A DNA stretch of 53,022 nucleotides from Rhodobiaceae bacterium (GTDB lineage Bacteria; Pseudomonadota; Alphaproteobacteria; Rhizobiales; Tepidamorphaceae). The stretch covers positions 8,393-61,414 of the forward strand of contig JAGRLC010000001.1 in the NCBI GenBank assembly GCA_020441995.1, in the 5' to 3' direction. The notes under the pieces were generated by a model. That model saw only the letters and a list, made by a program, of their open reading frames with translations, did not search any database and was not told where the DNA came from. Position 1 is the first letter of the stretch, and the number at the start of each line of letters is the position of its first letter. Below are positions 36,192 through 44,284 of the stretch, piece by piece. The position numbers were made by a program, and so were the translations under genes.

Positions 36192-37094
36192 ATGTCGCAA
36201 TATTCTACCCTTGGCCGCAAGTTCTTTGCGGCGGCAATCGCAGCCTGCGCGGCTGCGGTCTTTACCGTCCCGGCAAATGCCGCGAGTGACAGCTTTATCA
36301 CCCAGGGCATAAAGGCCGCCGACGGCGCCTGGCCCTGGCAGGTCCGGCTGTTCGACGGCAAGGACGATCCGATGGGCTTTTGTGGTGGATCGGTGATCAA
36401 TGAGCGCTGGGTACTGACGGCGGCTCACTGCGTCGAGGGCGGCTACATACCGGTTGTCGGTTACGGCGCCAACAATCTCGCCAACCTGAAGCGCGTCGGC
36501 GTCGAGAAGGTCATCATCCACCCCGACTATACGGTGGAGGCCGAGGAATATGGCGATGTGGCGTTGCTGAAGCTGGCCGAGCCGATCCCCTCCGAGCTGA
36601 TCGTGAAGCTCGCCGACGATGACGTAAACGCATCCGTCGCCGACTATCCGCTGACCGTCAGCGGCTGGGGCGCGACGTTCGATGAGAACCTCGACCCGAC
36701 CGTCAACGACCTGTTCAATCTTGCCTTCGCCAAGAACCCCGGCGAGACCATGCGCAAGGCGGTGAAGAGCGGCGACATGTCCGTTCCCGAAGATCTGCGC
36801 GAAGCCTCGATCGAGTATATCGACCACGAGTTCTGCAAGGAGCGCTATTCCTCGCTCGGCTCGGGCTGGAAGGTTTCCAATACCGAAATCTGCGCGGGCG
36901 CGCCGGGAACCGGCAAGGACTCCTGCTATGGCGACAGCGGTGGCCCGCTGGTTGCCAAGCTTCCCGATGGCAGCTTCCGCCAGGTCGGCGTCGTCAGCTG
37001 GGGTTACGAATGCGGGCACCCCGTCTTCCCGGGCATTTATGCCCGTGTCTCGAAATTCGTGCCGTGGATCAAGTCGGCAATGGAATCAAACTGA
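36192..37094 (+). CDS. Secreted chymotrypsin-family (S1A) trypsin-like protease
   Basis: This 300-residue exported protease has a signal peptide (cleavage at ANA-A near residue 30), a very short propeptide and a mature start at Ile36 (ITQGIKAADGAWPW), which aligns with the IVGG of trypsin. The catalytic triad is His79 (TAAHC), Asp122 (YGDVALL) and Ser249 (GDSGGPL). Asp243, six residues before the serine, matches Asp189 of trypsin and predicts cleavage after Arg or Lys. Cysteines pair plausibly as in S1A enzymes (C64-C80, C245-C274). It resembles animal-type trypsins more than HtrA. Zymogen activation would need cutting after Phe35. It is divergent from the kinase gene, and a strong terminator follows. 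Confidence 0.92.
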   Translation: MSQYSTLGRKFFAAAIAACAAAVFTVPANAASDSFITQGIKAADGAWPWQVRLFDGKDDPMGFCGGSVINERWVLTAAHCVEGGYIPVVGYGANNLANLKRVGVEKVIIHPDYTVEAEEYGDVALLKLAEPIPSELIVKLADDDVNASVADYPLTVSGWGATFDENLDPTVNDLFNLAFAKNPGETMRKAVKSGDMSVPEDLREASIEYIDHEFCKERYSSLGSGWKVSNTEICAGAPGTGKDSCYGDSGGPLVAKLPDGSFRQVGVVSWGYECGHPVFPGIYARVSKFVPWIKSAMESN

Positions 37095-37141
37095 CGCCAA
37101 ACCGGCGCTTCTATAAGCCGGCACTTGGATTGACAAAAAAG

Positions 37142-37174
37142 AACCCGGCACCTTTTCAGGTGCCGGGTTTTTTA
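37142..37174. terminator. Bidirectional intrinsic terminator between two protease genes
   Basis: AACCCGGCACC and GGTGCCGGGTT form a perfect 11-bp stem with a 6-base loop (37142-37169), with T-runs on both sides when read on either strand (TTTTTATT on plus, CTTTTTTGTC on minus). It separates convergent genes. Confidence 0.92.
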
Positions 37175-37210
37175 TTGCCGGATTGCCGGCACCGCCAACG
37201 CGGCGCGCCA

Positions 37211-38323
37211 TTATTGCTTCGGGTTCGAAAACGTCTTGATGTAATCGAAATAGGGGCCGGTGATGCGGACGCCGTAATTGTACTTGTCGGTACCGGCGAT
37301 ATTCACACCGTAGATCACCCGGTCATCACGGTCCTTGTAATAGGCGTAGATCGCGGCGCCGCTCGATCCCTCATACGTGTCGCACTCCATCTCGAACAGG
37401 CTGGGCGCGATGAAGTTGGGATCGATCGGACAGGATGCGCGCCACATGGTCCCCTGCGGTTTGTCGCCGGGATAGCCGATGATGTTGGCATGGAAACCCG
37501 GCAGGCTGTCATCGAACCCGTAGGCCAGCCAGCCGGTGGCCTTCCCGGCCGGTTCTTTCAGTTCGACGACCGCAACATCATGGAACAGGTGGTCGTAGCC
37601 GTACTCCTTGCCGGCCTGATCAAGATAGCCTTGCGTGATCGTCCACTGCTCCGCGACGAACTGGCCGTATGGCGCATTCTTGTCATCGAGAGCGGGAATG
37701 AAGCCGACGAACGAGGCCCACTGGCTGGTCTCCGTGCGGTAGACGCAATGCGCCGCGGTCAGAACCAGGTTCGGGGCAATCAGCGCGCCCGAGCAGCCAC
37801 CGGCGGTGCCGTCTTCAAACTCGGAATAGATGAACCCGAGGCTGGAAAACGGATACTGGTTGGTTGGCGTCACCTGAACCCGGTCGTCGGTCCCAACAAT
37901 CGTGCGGTTGGCGCGGGCGCTTTCGTCCTCGAGTTCAAGATCGCCGGCATCAACACGGCGCCGCTGCAGCCCCGACCGGTTCATGGACTTCGCAGCGTCC
38001 TGAAGTTTGTCGAGCGATTCCTGCGTGCCGGGCGCAGCCTCCGCTTTGCTCGTTTCGCCGCTCGCAGTACGTGTAACGCGGGCAAAGCTTTCAACGGTCA
38101 GCTTCGGTGGCGCCGAACGGAATTTCTGTGGCGCGGGCGCCGTGATCCGCAATGTGCCGGTACGGGCCTTGCGGAATTTCTCCAAGTCCGCTTCCGTAAC
38201 GGGCTGGCCCATGGACGCGGATGGGTCCGCAGTCGTATTCGGCGTGGGCGCCTTCATTTCATCTGCGCTGGCGCCTGAAACGGCAACGATTGCCGTCATA
38301 ACGGCAATGGCGGGAATTCGCAT
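37211..38323 (-). CDS. Secreted trypsin-fold peptidase (V8/glutamyl-endopeptidase-like)
   Basis: This 370-residue exported serine peptidase has a signal peptide to about residue 20 (VSGASA-DE). A 120-residue charged pro-region follows, then a trypsin-fold domain with His192 (TAAHC), Asp249 (FHDVAVVEL) and Ser321 (YEGSSGAAI). The G-x-S-G-A context and overall pattern resemble V8-like (S1B) peptidases rather than the S1A enzyme encoded next to it. The long pro-region suggests self-inhibition until cleavage, possibly by the neighbouring trypsin (inference; it contains several Arg/Lys sites including RRR at 121-123). ATG 38323 has an AGGAG site 9 bases upstream; an in-frame ATG 38413 would bury the signal peptide. 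Confidence 0.88.
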   Translation of the reverse strand: MRIPAIAVMTAIVAVSGASADEMKAPTPNTTADPSASMGQPVTEADLEKFRKARTGTLRITAPAPQKFRSAPPKLTVESFARVTRTASGETSKAEAAPGTQESLDKLQDAAKSMNRSGLQRRRVDAGDLELEDESARANRTIVGTDDRVQVTPTNQYPFSSLGFIYSEFEDGTAGGCSGALIAPNLVLTAAHCVYRTETSQWASFVGFIPALDDKNAPYGQFVAEQWTITQGYLDQAGKEYGYDHLFHDVAVVELKEPAGKATGWLAYGFDDSLPGFHANIIGYPGDKPQGTMWRASCPIDPNFIAPSLFEMECDTYEGSSGAAIYAYYKDRDDRVIYGVNIAGTDKYNYGVRITGPYFDYIKTFSNPKQ

Positions 38324-38363
38324 AAACTGCTCTCCTGAACGATTGAACATTTTCGCATTGGGA

Positions 38364-38381
38364 ACCGGTCTCGCGACCGGT
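38364..38381. promoter_or_regulatory. Inverted repeat upstream of the V8-like peptidase gene
   Basis: ACCGGTC and GACCGGT form a 7-bp dyad around TCGC, 41 bases upstream of ATG 38323. It could act as an operator or as a hairpin in the 5' leader. Confidence 0.3.
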
Positions 38382-38636
38382 CCTGTTTCCGTTTCCCATG
38401 ATGCACGGGCCACCCGTCAGCGCATCATTCCGTACCAGATATAGGATCGGCAAGTAGCGCTAAAATATGGCAATTTCTTTGAAAAATTGATGATTTACCG
38501 GCGATAGTCAATGCTTTCTCCCGCAGCGGCAATATGACCATGCCCGTCTGCCCCTTTTCGCTTCATCCGTACCACCTGCTACTGTTACAAATCCGCAGTC
38601 ATACGGTTCGCTTTCTGGAATTCCCTGACGCAATCA

Positions 38637-38646
38637 GCTAATTAGC
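38637..38646. promoter_or_regulatory. Perfect 10-bp palindrome upstream of the TPR/TolB-like gene
   Basis: GCTAATTAGC lies 50 bases before ATG 38697 and is a candidate regulator site. No consensus is known to me. Confidence 0.25.
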
Positions 38647-38696
38647 CGGCAAGATTTAGTTGCCTTGGAGCCCCCGCATCGGCCATTTAAAGCGCC

Positions 38697-40445
38697 ATGA
38701 AATATGACAACCGGTATCACCGCACCATCGAAGACGCGGCCGAACGCGTCATCTCCAGCGGATCGATCGGTGAAAGATCGCGGCTGCGCGACCTGCTCAG
38801 ATACGTTGTTAGGGAAGAGATGGAAGGCCGGTCGGACCGCTTGAAAGCCTATGCCATCGGCATTGATGTCTTTGGCCGTCCGGCCGATTTCAATCCCGGA
38901 AACGATAGTATCGTCAGGGTTGAAATGGCCCGGCTGAGACAGGCGCTCGATATCTACTATGCGGGTGAAGGGATCAATGATCCGGTCCGTATAACTTTCT
39001 CGAAGGGCTCATACAGACCGAACTTCGAAACGGCTGCCGGCACGCCCGTGTTTGCATCCCGACCACTGCGTTTGCGTGCAAGGCCCGAACTTCCAGGCGG
39101 ATGGCTTGGTTTCTTTTTCCTGGGCGTAGTGACAGCGGCCGCCATCTTTACCGGCCTGTGGTTCTCGGCTGACAGGCGCGGCGGTGACGCCACGGAGAAC
39201 ATTCGGCAGGCCGCGAACAGGATTCCCGTATTGATTACGCCTTTCATCAGCGTCCCGCCGAAGGCCCAATCGGCCTATGTCGCAGAAATCCTGTCGGATC
39301 AGATCGTATCCGCCCTGGCGCGAAGCAGGGCCTTGAGCGTGTTCAGCCGGGAACCGGATACCCCGGCACAATCAAGCGATCCCGCATCCGGCATGGCTGA
39401 ATCGCGGGTCGACTATATCGTGCGCGGCAAGCTGCAAATTCAGGAAGAGTGGAGCCGGGTCTTCGTGGAGCTGGTCAGCACCGAGACAGGCAACGTCGTT
39501 TGGGCTCAAACCTACCGGCGTGGCGGTAATTTCGCCTTTGTTCAGGATGAACTGGTCACGACCATTGCCGCCGAGCTCCGTCCGTCGATCTACAATGCGG
39601 CAAAAAAAGCCCGGGCCCAGGATGATCCGGAAACAGCCAACGCCTGGCAACTTTATCTCCAGGCCATCTGGAACCCCGGAGAAACCGTCAATTCACTTGC
39701 GTGGGAGAAGGACCGCATAGCCCTGGCCAAGCGGGCTATAGAACTCGATCCGACCTTCGGCCAGGCCCATGCGGTCCTCGCCGAAAAACTTGGCAACCTC
39801 ATTGCCATGGATTCCACCTCGGATACCGGGGCCTTGCGGACCGAAGCGGAAAAACACGCGCGCCGCGCCATCGAGCTCGCCCCGAACGACGCGGACGCGG
39901 TTTTCAATGTCGCGCTTTACTACTGGCATGTTGGCAAAGCCGAGGAGGCCGTTCGCGCCATTCAGCGCACCTACGACCTCGACCCCAACCACATCCTGGC
40001 CAGAATGATGATGCGCTTCAAGGACACGGTTTGCTCAAGCCCGCCCGAAGCCGTTGTGGAGAATGTCATCGCCTTCGACAAAAGCCTGTCGCCGGACAAT
40101 CCCGTGCGTTGGGTGTCGCTATATATAGTGGCGATGCTGGAGTTGAACCTTGGCAATCTGGAAGATGCGCTCATGCACTCAAGGCGCTCGCTGCAGATCC
40201 TTGCAAGACCAAGGGTCATCTATCAGTTGGCGGCGATCCTGAACGGGCTTAACCGGTCGGCTGAGGCATTTGCGCTGATTGATACCCAACACGCCACCTG
40301 GCCGGGCCTCGACCCGCGTTATTACGCTTCACAAGTCATTTCCCAGCAGTGCGGAGGCCGCGCCCGGACACCTTTCGTCATGAAACTCTATGACGATCTT
40401 GCGGATGCCTACGACAGCCGGCCCAAGCCATATGCATCGCAATAA
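38697..40445 (+). CDS. Membrane protein: conserved N-terminal module - TM - TolB-like domain - TPR repeats
   Basis: This 582-residue protein has an N-terminal module at about 1-120 (RLRDLLRYVVREEMEGRSDRLKAYAIG, then FNPGNDSIVRVEMARLRQAL and a DPVRITFSKGSYRP end). I have seen this module in front of cyclase, TolB-like and TPR proteins of rhizobia, where it resembles a DNA-binding transcription-regulator domain. One TM helix follows (about 136-157). A TolB N-terminal-like domain (about 175-310; YVAEILSDQIVSALARSRALSVFSR, VDYIVRGKLQ, VWAQTY) comes next, then TPR repeats to the end. The layout is like CadC/ToxR-type one-component regulators, but its DNA binding is not proven. It stands alone before tRNA-Leu. 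Confidence 0.75.
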   Translation: MKYDNRYHRTIEDAAERVISSGSIGERSRLRDLLRYVVREEMEGRSDRLKAYAIGIDVFGRPADFNPGNDSIVRVEMARLRQALDIYYAGEGINDPVRITFSKGSYRPNFETAAGTPVFASRPLRLRARPELPGGWLGFFFLGVVTAAAIFTGLWFSADRRGGDATENIRQAANRIPVLITPFISVPPKAQSAYVAEILSDQIVSALARSRALSVFSREPDTPAQSSDPASGMAESRVDYIVRGKLQIQEEWSRVFVELVSTETGNVVWAQTYRRGGNFAFVQDELVTTIAAELRPSIYNAAKKARAQDDPETANAWQLYLQAIWNPGETVNSLAWEKDRIALAKRAIELDPTFGQAHAVLAEKLGNLIAMDSTSDTGALRTEAEKHARRAIELAPNDADAVFNVALYYWHVGKAEEAVRAIQRTYDLDPNHILARMMMRFKDTVCSSPPEAVVENVIAFDKSLSPDNPVRWVSLYIVAMLELNLGNLEDALMHSRRSLQILARPRVIYQLAAILNGLNRSAEAFALIDTQHATWPGLDPRYYASQVISQQCGGRARTPFVMKLYDDLADAYDSRPKPYASQ

Positions 40446-40737
40446 TCCGCCCGCGGCATGAGATATCCACATGCGGACAGCAGCGCCTAAACGCTTCACG
40501 GAGACATCGAGCTAAAGCGCATTACGTCGTGAGCGAAAAAAGCGGGGCAGGTGAGAGGAGCATCCTCGAACCGGAACCCGCGCCCTGGGTTGGGGGGAGG
40601 CAAGAGGCAAAGAATAATGGCGCGCCTCGACGGAGAAACCTCGAATATGGCGCACCAAGGCGTCCGACTGGGCGCCCGCGCGAGAGCGCGCCCTCGCGGA
40701 GACCATGAGCGCAGCGAATTGGTCGTGAGCGAAAAGA
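40446..40737. other. Gene-free stretch beside tRNA-Leu with a 14-bp direct repeat
   Basis: I see no supported gene here. A 14-base direct repeat, GTCGTGAGCGAAAA, occurs at 40526-40539 and 40722-40735. The second copy ends two bases from the tRNA 3' end. GC-rich imperfect palindromes lie between the copies. Confidence 0.4.
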
Positions 40738-40822
40738 TGGTGCCCCTGGCCGGACTCGAACCAGCACTCCTTGCGGAACTCGATTTTGAGTCGAGCGCGT
40801 CTACCAATTCCGCCACAGGGGC
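40738..40822 (-). tRNA. tRNA-Leu, anticodon CAA
   Basis: Read on the minus strand, the 85-base molecule folds as a class II tRNA. The acceptor GCCCCUG pairs with CAGGGGC, with a genome-encoded ACCA end. The D-arm has GGUAGAC, and the anticodon stem CUCGA/UCGAG encloses the loop CUCAAAA (anticodon CAA, reading UUG). There is a long variable arm and the T-arm has GGUUCGAGUCC. All invariant bases I checked are present. Confidence 0.95.
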
Positions 40823-40957
40823 ATAGGTCAAAGACCTAGCATCCGGGACTTAGCCGACGTTACGAAGGGCGTCAACGCGTTCTCTGCGGCAGCTTTCGCT
40901 TGCGATGCGCAATTTGGCGATGGACAGTGCGCGCCCGCACCGTTAGAGCCAAGCCCC

Positions 40958-41539
40958 ATGTTGCGAAGCCTGTATGACTGGACCATGAATCTGGCCGCCC
41001 ACCGGAACGCCCGCTGGGGGCTTGCCGGCGTGTCCTTTGCCGAAAGCTCGTTCTTTCCGATCCCGCCCGACATCCTGCTGATCCCTATGGTCCTGGCGGA
41101 GCGGCGCAACTGGGTCACCCTGGCGCTGATCTGCACGGTGTCCTCGGTCATCGGCGGACTGGCCGGCTACCTGATCGGTGCCTTCCTGTTCGATCAGATC
41201 GCCGAGCCGATCCTTGCCTTCTACGGCTACGCCGGCAAGTTCGATGAGTTCGCCGCGCGCTACAATCACTATGGCGCATGGATCGTGCTGATCGCCGGGC
41301 TGACGCCCTTTCCCTACAAGGTCATCACCATTGCCAGTGGCGCGACGGGCCTGCCGTTGCCGCTGTTCATGATCATCAGCACAATTGCGCGCGGCCTGCG
41401 GTTTTTCATCGTTTCGGGACTGCTTTATCTCTTTGGCCCGCCGATCCGGACTTTCATCGAAAAGCGACTCGGTATTCTCTTCACCCTGTTCGTGATTCTG
41501 CTGATCGGCGGATTCGTCGTGGCGCGCTATCTTGTTTGA
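40958..41539 (+). CDS. YqaA-family (DedA/VTT-like) membrane protein
   Basis: This 193-residue inner-membrane protein is of the YqaA branch of the VTT/DedA group. Motifs are FAESSFFPIPPDILLIPMVLA near the start, GYLIGAFLFD, the loop GLTPFPYKVITIASGA and three or more hydrophobic helices to the end. DedA relatives support membrane lipid turnover and proton-motive homeostasis; for YqaA itself the role is unclear. It is followed after 30 bases by dsbB. Confidence 0.9.
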   Translation: MLRSLYDWTMNLAAHRNARWGLAGVSFAESSFFPIPPDILLIPMVLAERRNWVTLALICTVSSVIGGLAGYLIGAFLFDQIAEPILAFYGYAGKFDEFAARYNHYGAWIVLIAGLTPFPYKVITIASGATGLPLPLFMIISTIARGLRFFIVSGLLYLFGPPIRTFIEKRLGILFTLFVILLIGGFVVARYLV

Positions 41540-41569
41540 TCGGATAAGGGCACCAAGGAAAGACAGGAT

Positions 41570-42097
41570 ATGACGGCAACCCGGCACTGGAGAATCCGAC
41601 CCTGGCGGCCGAGCGCGGTGCTCGCCGTGGCGGTTGCCCTCGCCGTTATCCTTGGCGCATGGGGGTTCCAGCTGATCGGCGGCCTGCCGCCCTGCCATTT
41701 GTGCCTGATCGAGCGCATTCCCTATTACGCGGGCATTCCGCTCGCGCTTGCCGGGATCGGAGTGTCTTACACCGCTCTTCCCGCCGCGCCCCTGCTGACG
41801 CGAATCTTTATCGGTCTGTTCGTACTCGCCATGCTGATCAGCGCAGGGCTCGGCGGCTATCACGCCGGCGTCGAATGGGGCTGGTGGGCCGGGCCGACGA
41901 CCTGTACCGGAACCGGCACCCCCGGAACCGGAACGGTGGGTGACCTGATCGACCAGCTCGGTTCGGCAAGCGTGGTGCGTTGCAACGAGGCGCCGATATG
42001 GATTCTCGGCCTGTCGCTGGCGGGCTGGAACGTCGTCGCATCGCTGATTGCCGCATGGCTGGCGGCCCGCGCCTGGGCGCGCATCCCGGCGGCCTGA
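41570..42097 (+). CDS. dsbB: Disulfide bond formation protein B family
   Basis: This 175-residue inner-membrane protein has four predicted helices and the quinone-side CxxC in PPCHLCLIER (Cys 42 and Cys 45). A second periplasmic cysteine pair (Cys 110 in TTCTGTG and Cys 137 in VVRCNEAPIW) reoxidises DsbA. Length and motif order fit DsbB. AGGA lies upstream of the ATG, and it is probably co-transcribed with the YqaA gene. No dsbA gene is in the window. Confidence 0.9.
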   Translation: MTATRHWRIRPWRPSAVLAVAVALAVILGAWGFQLIGGLPPCHLCLIERIPYYAGIPLALAGIGVSYTALPAAPLLTRIFIGLFVLAMLISAGLGGYHAGVEWGWWAGPTTCTGTGTPGTGTVGDLIDQLGSASVVRCNEAPIWILGLSLAGWNVVASLIAAWLAARAWARIPAA

Positions 42098-42118
42098 AAC
42101 CCGGAAGCCTGAAACAGG

Positions 42119-42676
42119 TCACGGCTCCAGTTCGGTATCCCAGTAGAGAAAATCGAGCCAGCTCTCGTGCAGATAGTTGGGCGGGAAAAGGCGGCCGTTG
42201 CGGTGCAGGTCGTTGACGCTCGGCTTGTAGGGCTTCTGCATCGGATGCATGTCGATGTCGCGCGGCATGTACCCGCCCTTGCGCAGGTTGCAGGGCGAAC
42301 AGGCGGCGACGACATTGTCCCACGTGGTCTGTCCGCCATGGGCGCGCGGGATCACGTGATCGAAGGTCAGGTCGTCGGTCGCACCGCAATACTGGCAGGT
42401 GAAACGGTCACGCAGAAACACGTTGAACCGTGTGAAGGCGGGGTGGCTGGCGGGGCGCACATAAGTCTTCAGCGCGACCACGCTCGGCAGCCGGATCTGG
42501 GCCGTCGGACTATGCACGAAGCGCTCGTATTCGGAGACGATGTTCACGCGGTCGAGGAACACCGCCTTGATCGCATCCTGCCAGCCCCAAAGCGACAACG
42601 GAAAATAACTCAGCGGCCGGTAATCGGCGTTGAGGACCAGTGCCGGACAGGCATCGACCGGAGCTGCCGCGTTCAA
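42119..42676 (-). CDS. HNH endonuclease family protein
   Basis: This 185-residue nuclease-fold protein is widely conserved in alphaproteobacteria. The zinc ribbon and HNH core are clear: CQYCG, then DLTFDHVIPRAHGG, TTWDNVVAACSPCNLRKGG. The long conserved N-terminal part (ALVLNADYRPLSYFPLSLWGWQDAIKAV) is typical of this group. Its biological job is unknown; it is not linked to a restriction system here. The start is TTG 42676 with GGGAG 7 bases upstream, as no ATG is present near the conserved start. Confidence 0.9.
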   Translation of the reverse strand: MNAAAPVDACPALVLNADYRPLSYFPLSLWGWQDAIKAVFLDRVNIVSEYERFVHSPTAQIRLPSVVALKTYVRPASHPAFTRFNVFLRDRFTCQYCGATDDLTFDHVIPRAHGGQTTWDNVVAACSPCNLRKGGYMPRDIDMHPMQKPYKPSVNDLHRNGRLFPPNYLHESWLDFLYWDTELEP

Positions 42677-42814
42677 GCTCGTACTCCCGTGTTCGCTTGA
42701 TGGCCGCCGGCAAACAGGCTGAGGTAGCCTGTCCTTGTGAGCCGTCAGCCTATGGCCAACGACATATAGTATATGCGGTGTGTCATCCTTGTGAAGCCGG
42801 GAAAAGGCATACGG

Positions 42815-43480
42815 TCAAAAGCGTGATCCGGCGAAGGATGAGGCGATGAAGTGCCCGCCCATGTACAGGCCATCCTGGTCTATACCATGGCCTATTCCAT
42901 GCGAGATATGAAACTCAACCGGCGTTTCGGCGGCTGTCAGACCCTGCAACGCCATGAACAGCATGTGAATCGGGATGACCTCGTCGCGGTCGCCATGGAC
43001 CAGCAGCAGGGGTGGCTTGTGCGTTATCTCGTCCTTGAGATGCTCGCCGCCCGCCAGCGCGCCGGAATAACCGACAATGGCGCCAAGCCGGCCCGCCCGG
43101 CGCAGGCCCACATGCAGCGCCATCATCGTGCCCTGGCTGAAGCCGACCAGCGCTACGTCCGCGTCGCTCAGCCCGTAGCGGTCGCGCTCGCGGTCGATGA
43201 AACGGTCGAGACCCGGGCCGGCAGCGGAAACGCCGCGCCAGTATTCGCCGGGATCGCGGAACGTCAGCTCGAACCACTGCCGGCCGCCGCCGCCCATGGC
43301 GCAGGGCTCCGGCGCATGCGGCGCGATGAAGGCGGCATCCGGAAGAGCCTCGGCCCACTGCCGGCCGATCTGGATCAGGTCGTTCCCGTCAGCGCCGAAC
43401 CCGTGCAGGAATATGACGAGCTTGCGCGGCGGCGCGCCGTTGGCCGGCGGCAGGCGCGGGCCATCGAGATCGAGTGCCAT
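42815..43480 (-). CDS. Alpha/beta hydrolase, phospholipase/carboxylesterase (YpfH/EstB-like)
   Basis: This 221-residue cytoplasmic serine esterase has the HGFGADGNDL oxyanion stretch, nucleophile Ser115 in GFSQG, and the acid and base residues in VHGDRDEVIP and HGIGHGID. The family hydrolyses short-chain or lysophospholipid esters and includes acyl-protein thioesterase-like enzymes. AAAGG precedes the ATG. It is followed on the same strand by the HNH gene about 140 bases away. Substrate unknown. Confidence 0.88.
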   Translation of the reverse strand: MALDLDGPRLPPANGAPPRKLVIFLHGFGADGNDLIQIGRQWAEALPDAAFIAPHAPEPCAMGGGGRQWFELTFRDPGEYWRGVSAAGPGLDRFIDRERDRYGLSDADVALVGFSQGTMMALHVGLRRAGRLGAIVGYSGALAGGEHLKDEITHKPPLLLVHGDRDEVIPIHMLFMALQGLTAAETPVEFHISHGIGHGIDQDGLYMGGHFIASSFAGSRF

Positions 43481-43563
43481 AAAGCGGAAAACCTTTCGAA
43501 AACGGACGACATGTCTTGCTCAACCGGTTAGCGCAGTTGGCGCACGGCCCGCAAGGGGCCTGA

Positions 43564-44229
43564 TCATTCACCCGAGATATCCGGAACGCCGGAACGGCCC
43601 TTCGCAGCGGCGTAATAGGCCCACAGCAGATGCGCCGCGGCCCCGCGGTATGGCCGCCAGCAATCGGCAAGCAGGATGCGGTCCTCGCCTTTGGGGCGGT
43701 CCGGGAGGCCGCGCATGATCCGGATCGCTTCCATCAGCGCCAGATCGCCAGCCGGCCAGGCGTCGGCCCGTCCAAGGCAGAACAGCAGGAAGATATCCGC
43801 CGTCCACGGCCCGATGCCCTTGATCGACGTCAGGGTTGTGTGGACCGTCTCATCATCGGCACCGTCCAACTGGACAAAGTCGAGCGCCCCGCTTTCAACA
43901 GCCTCGACGAGCGCGCGCAGCGTACGGATTTTCGGCCGCGACAGACCGCAGGCCGCGAGGTCCTCGTCGGCGGCTTTCGAAACAGCACCATATGAGACCT
44001 CTCCCAGCCCGGTTTCGAGCCGGTTCCAGATCGCCCGCGCCGCATGGGTCGACACCTGCTGGCCGGTGATGATCGCGGCAAGCCCTTCAAAGCCCGGTGC
44101 GCGCCGCCGCAGCGCCGGCACACCACATTGCGTCAACGCATCGCGCATACCTTCGTCCCGCGCCGCCAGATGGTTCAGCGTATGGGAGAGATCGTCGCCG
44201 CTATGCAGATGGGTGAGAATGCGTGTCAT
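43564..44229 (-). CDS. DNA-3-methyladenine glycosylase (AlkA-like, HhH-GPD)
   Basis: This 221-residue base-excision repair enzyme removes alkylated purines from DNA. The helix-hairpin-helix and catalytic Asp region is LTSIKGIGPWTADIFLLFCLGRADAWPAGD, spanning the HhH loop KGIGPWTA to the GD aspartate. The helical domain upstream has IITGQQVSTHAARAIWNRLE. Length is near the minimal AlkA without the N-terminal domain. ATG 44229 is preferred over an in-frame ATG 44286, as it has GGAAG just upstream and the shorter product aligns with the family. Divergent from gluQ. Confidence 0.9.
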   Translation of the reverse strand: MTRILTHLHSGDDLSHTLNHLAARDEGMRDALTQCGVPALRRRAPGFEGLAAIITGQQVSTHAARAIWNRLETGLGEVSYGAVSKAADEDLAACGLSRPKIRTLRALVEAVESGALDFVQLDGADDETVHTTLTSIKGIGPWTADIFLLFCLGRADAWPAGDLALMEAIRIMRGLPDRPKGEDRILLADCWRPYRGAAAHLLWAYYAAAKGRSGVPDISGE

Positions 44230-44284
44230 GACTTCCGGAAACCATTGCCGCGGCCAACACTGTCCATGATAGACATGAACGCCC

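Larger units (their letters stand above)
38324..38696. other. AT-richer divergent intergenic region with two palindromes
   Basis: These 373 bases contain no gene. The region holds a 7-bp dyad ACCGGTC-tcgc-GACCGGT at 38364-38381 near the protease start, and a 10-bp perfect palindrome GCTAATTAGC at 38637-38646, about 50 bases before ATG 38697. Both are operator candidates. The stretch 38450-38510 is AT-rich and is the likeliest promoter core. Confidence 0.4.

Noticed and set aside
18631..38323. Recent mobile island or prophage
   Set aside because: No integrase, transposase, phage structural gene or flanking tRNA repeat borders the block, and codon character matches the neighbours by eye.
38361..38400. 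General stress sigma (EcfG-type) promoter GGAAC-N16/17-GTT
   Set aside because: GGAAC occurs at 38361, but the spacing to the nearest GTT is wrong (19 bases).
40496..40831. Short open frames across the tRNA-Leu region
   Set aside because: They overlap the tRNA on its own strand and show no start site or protein features.
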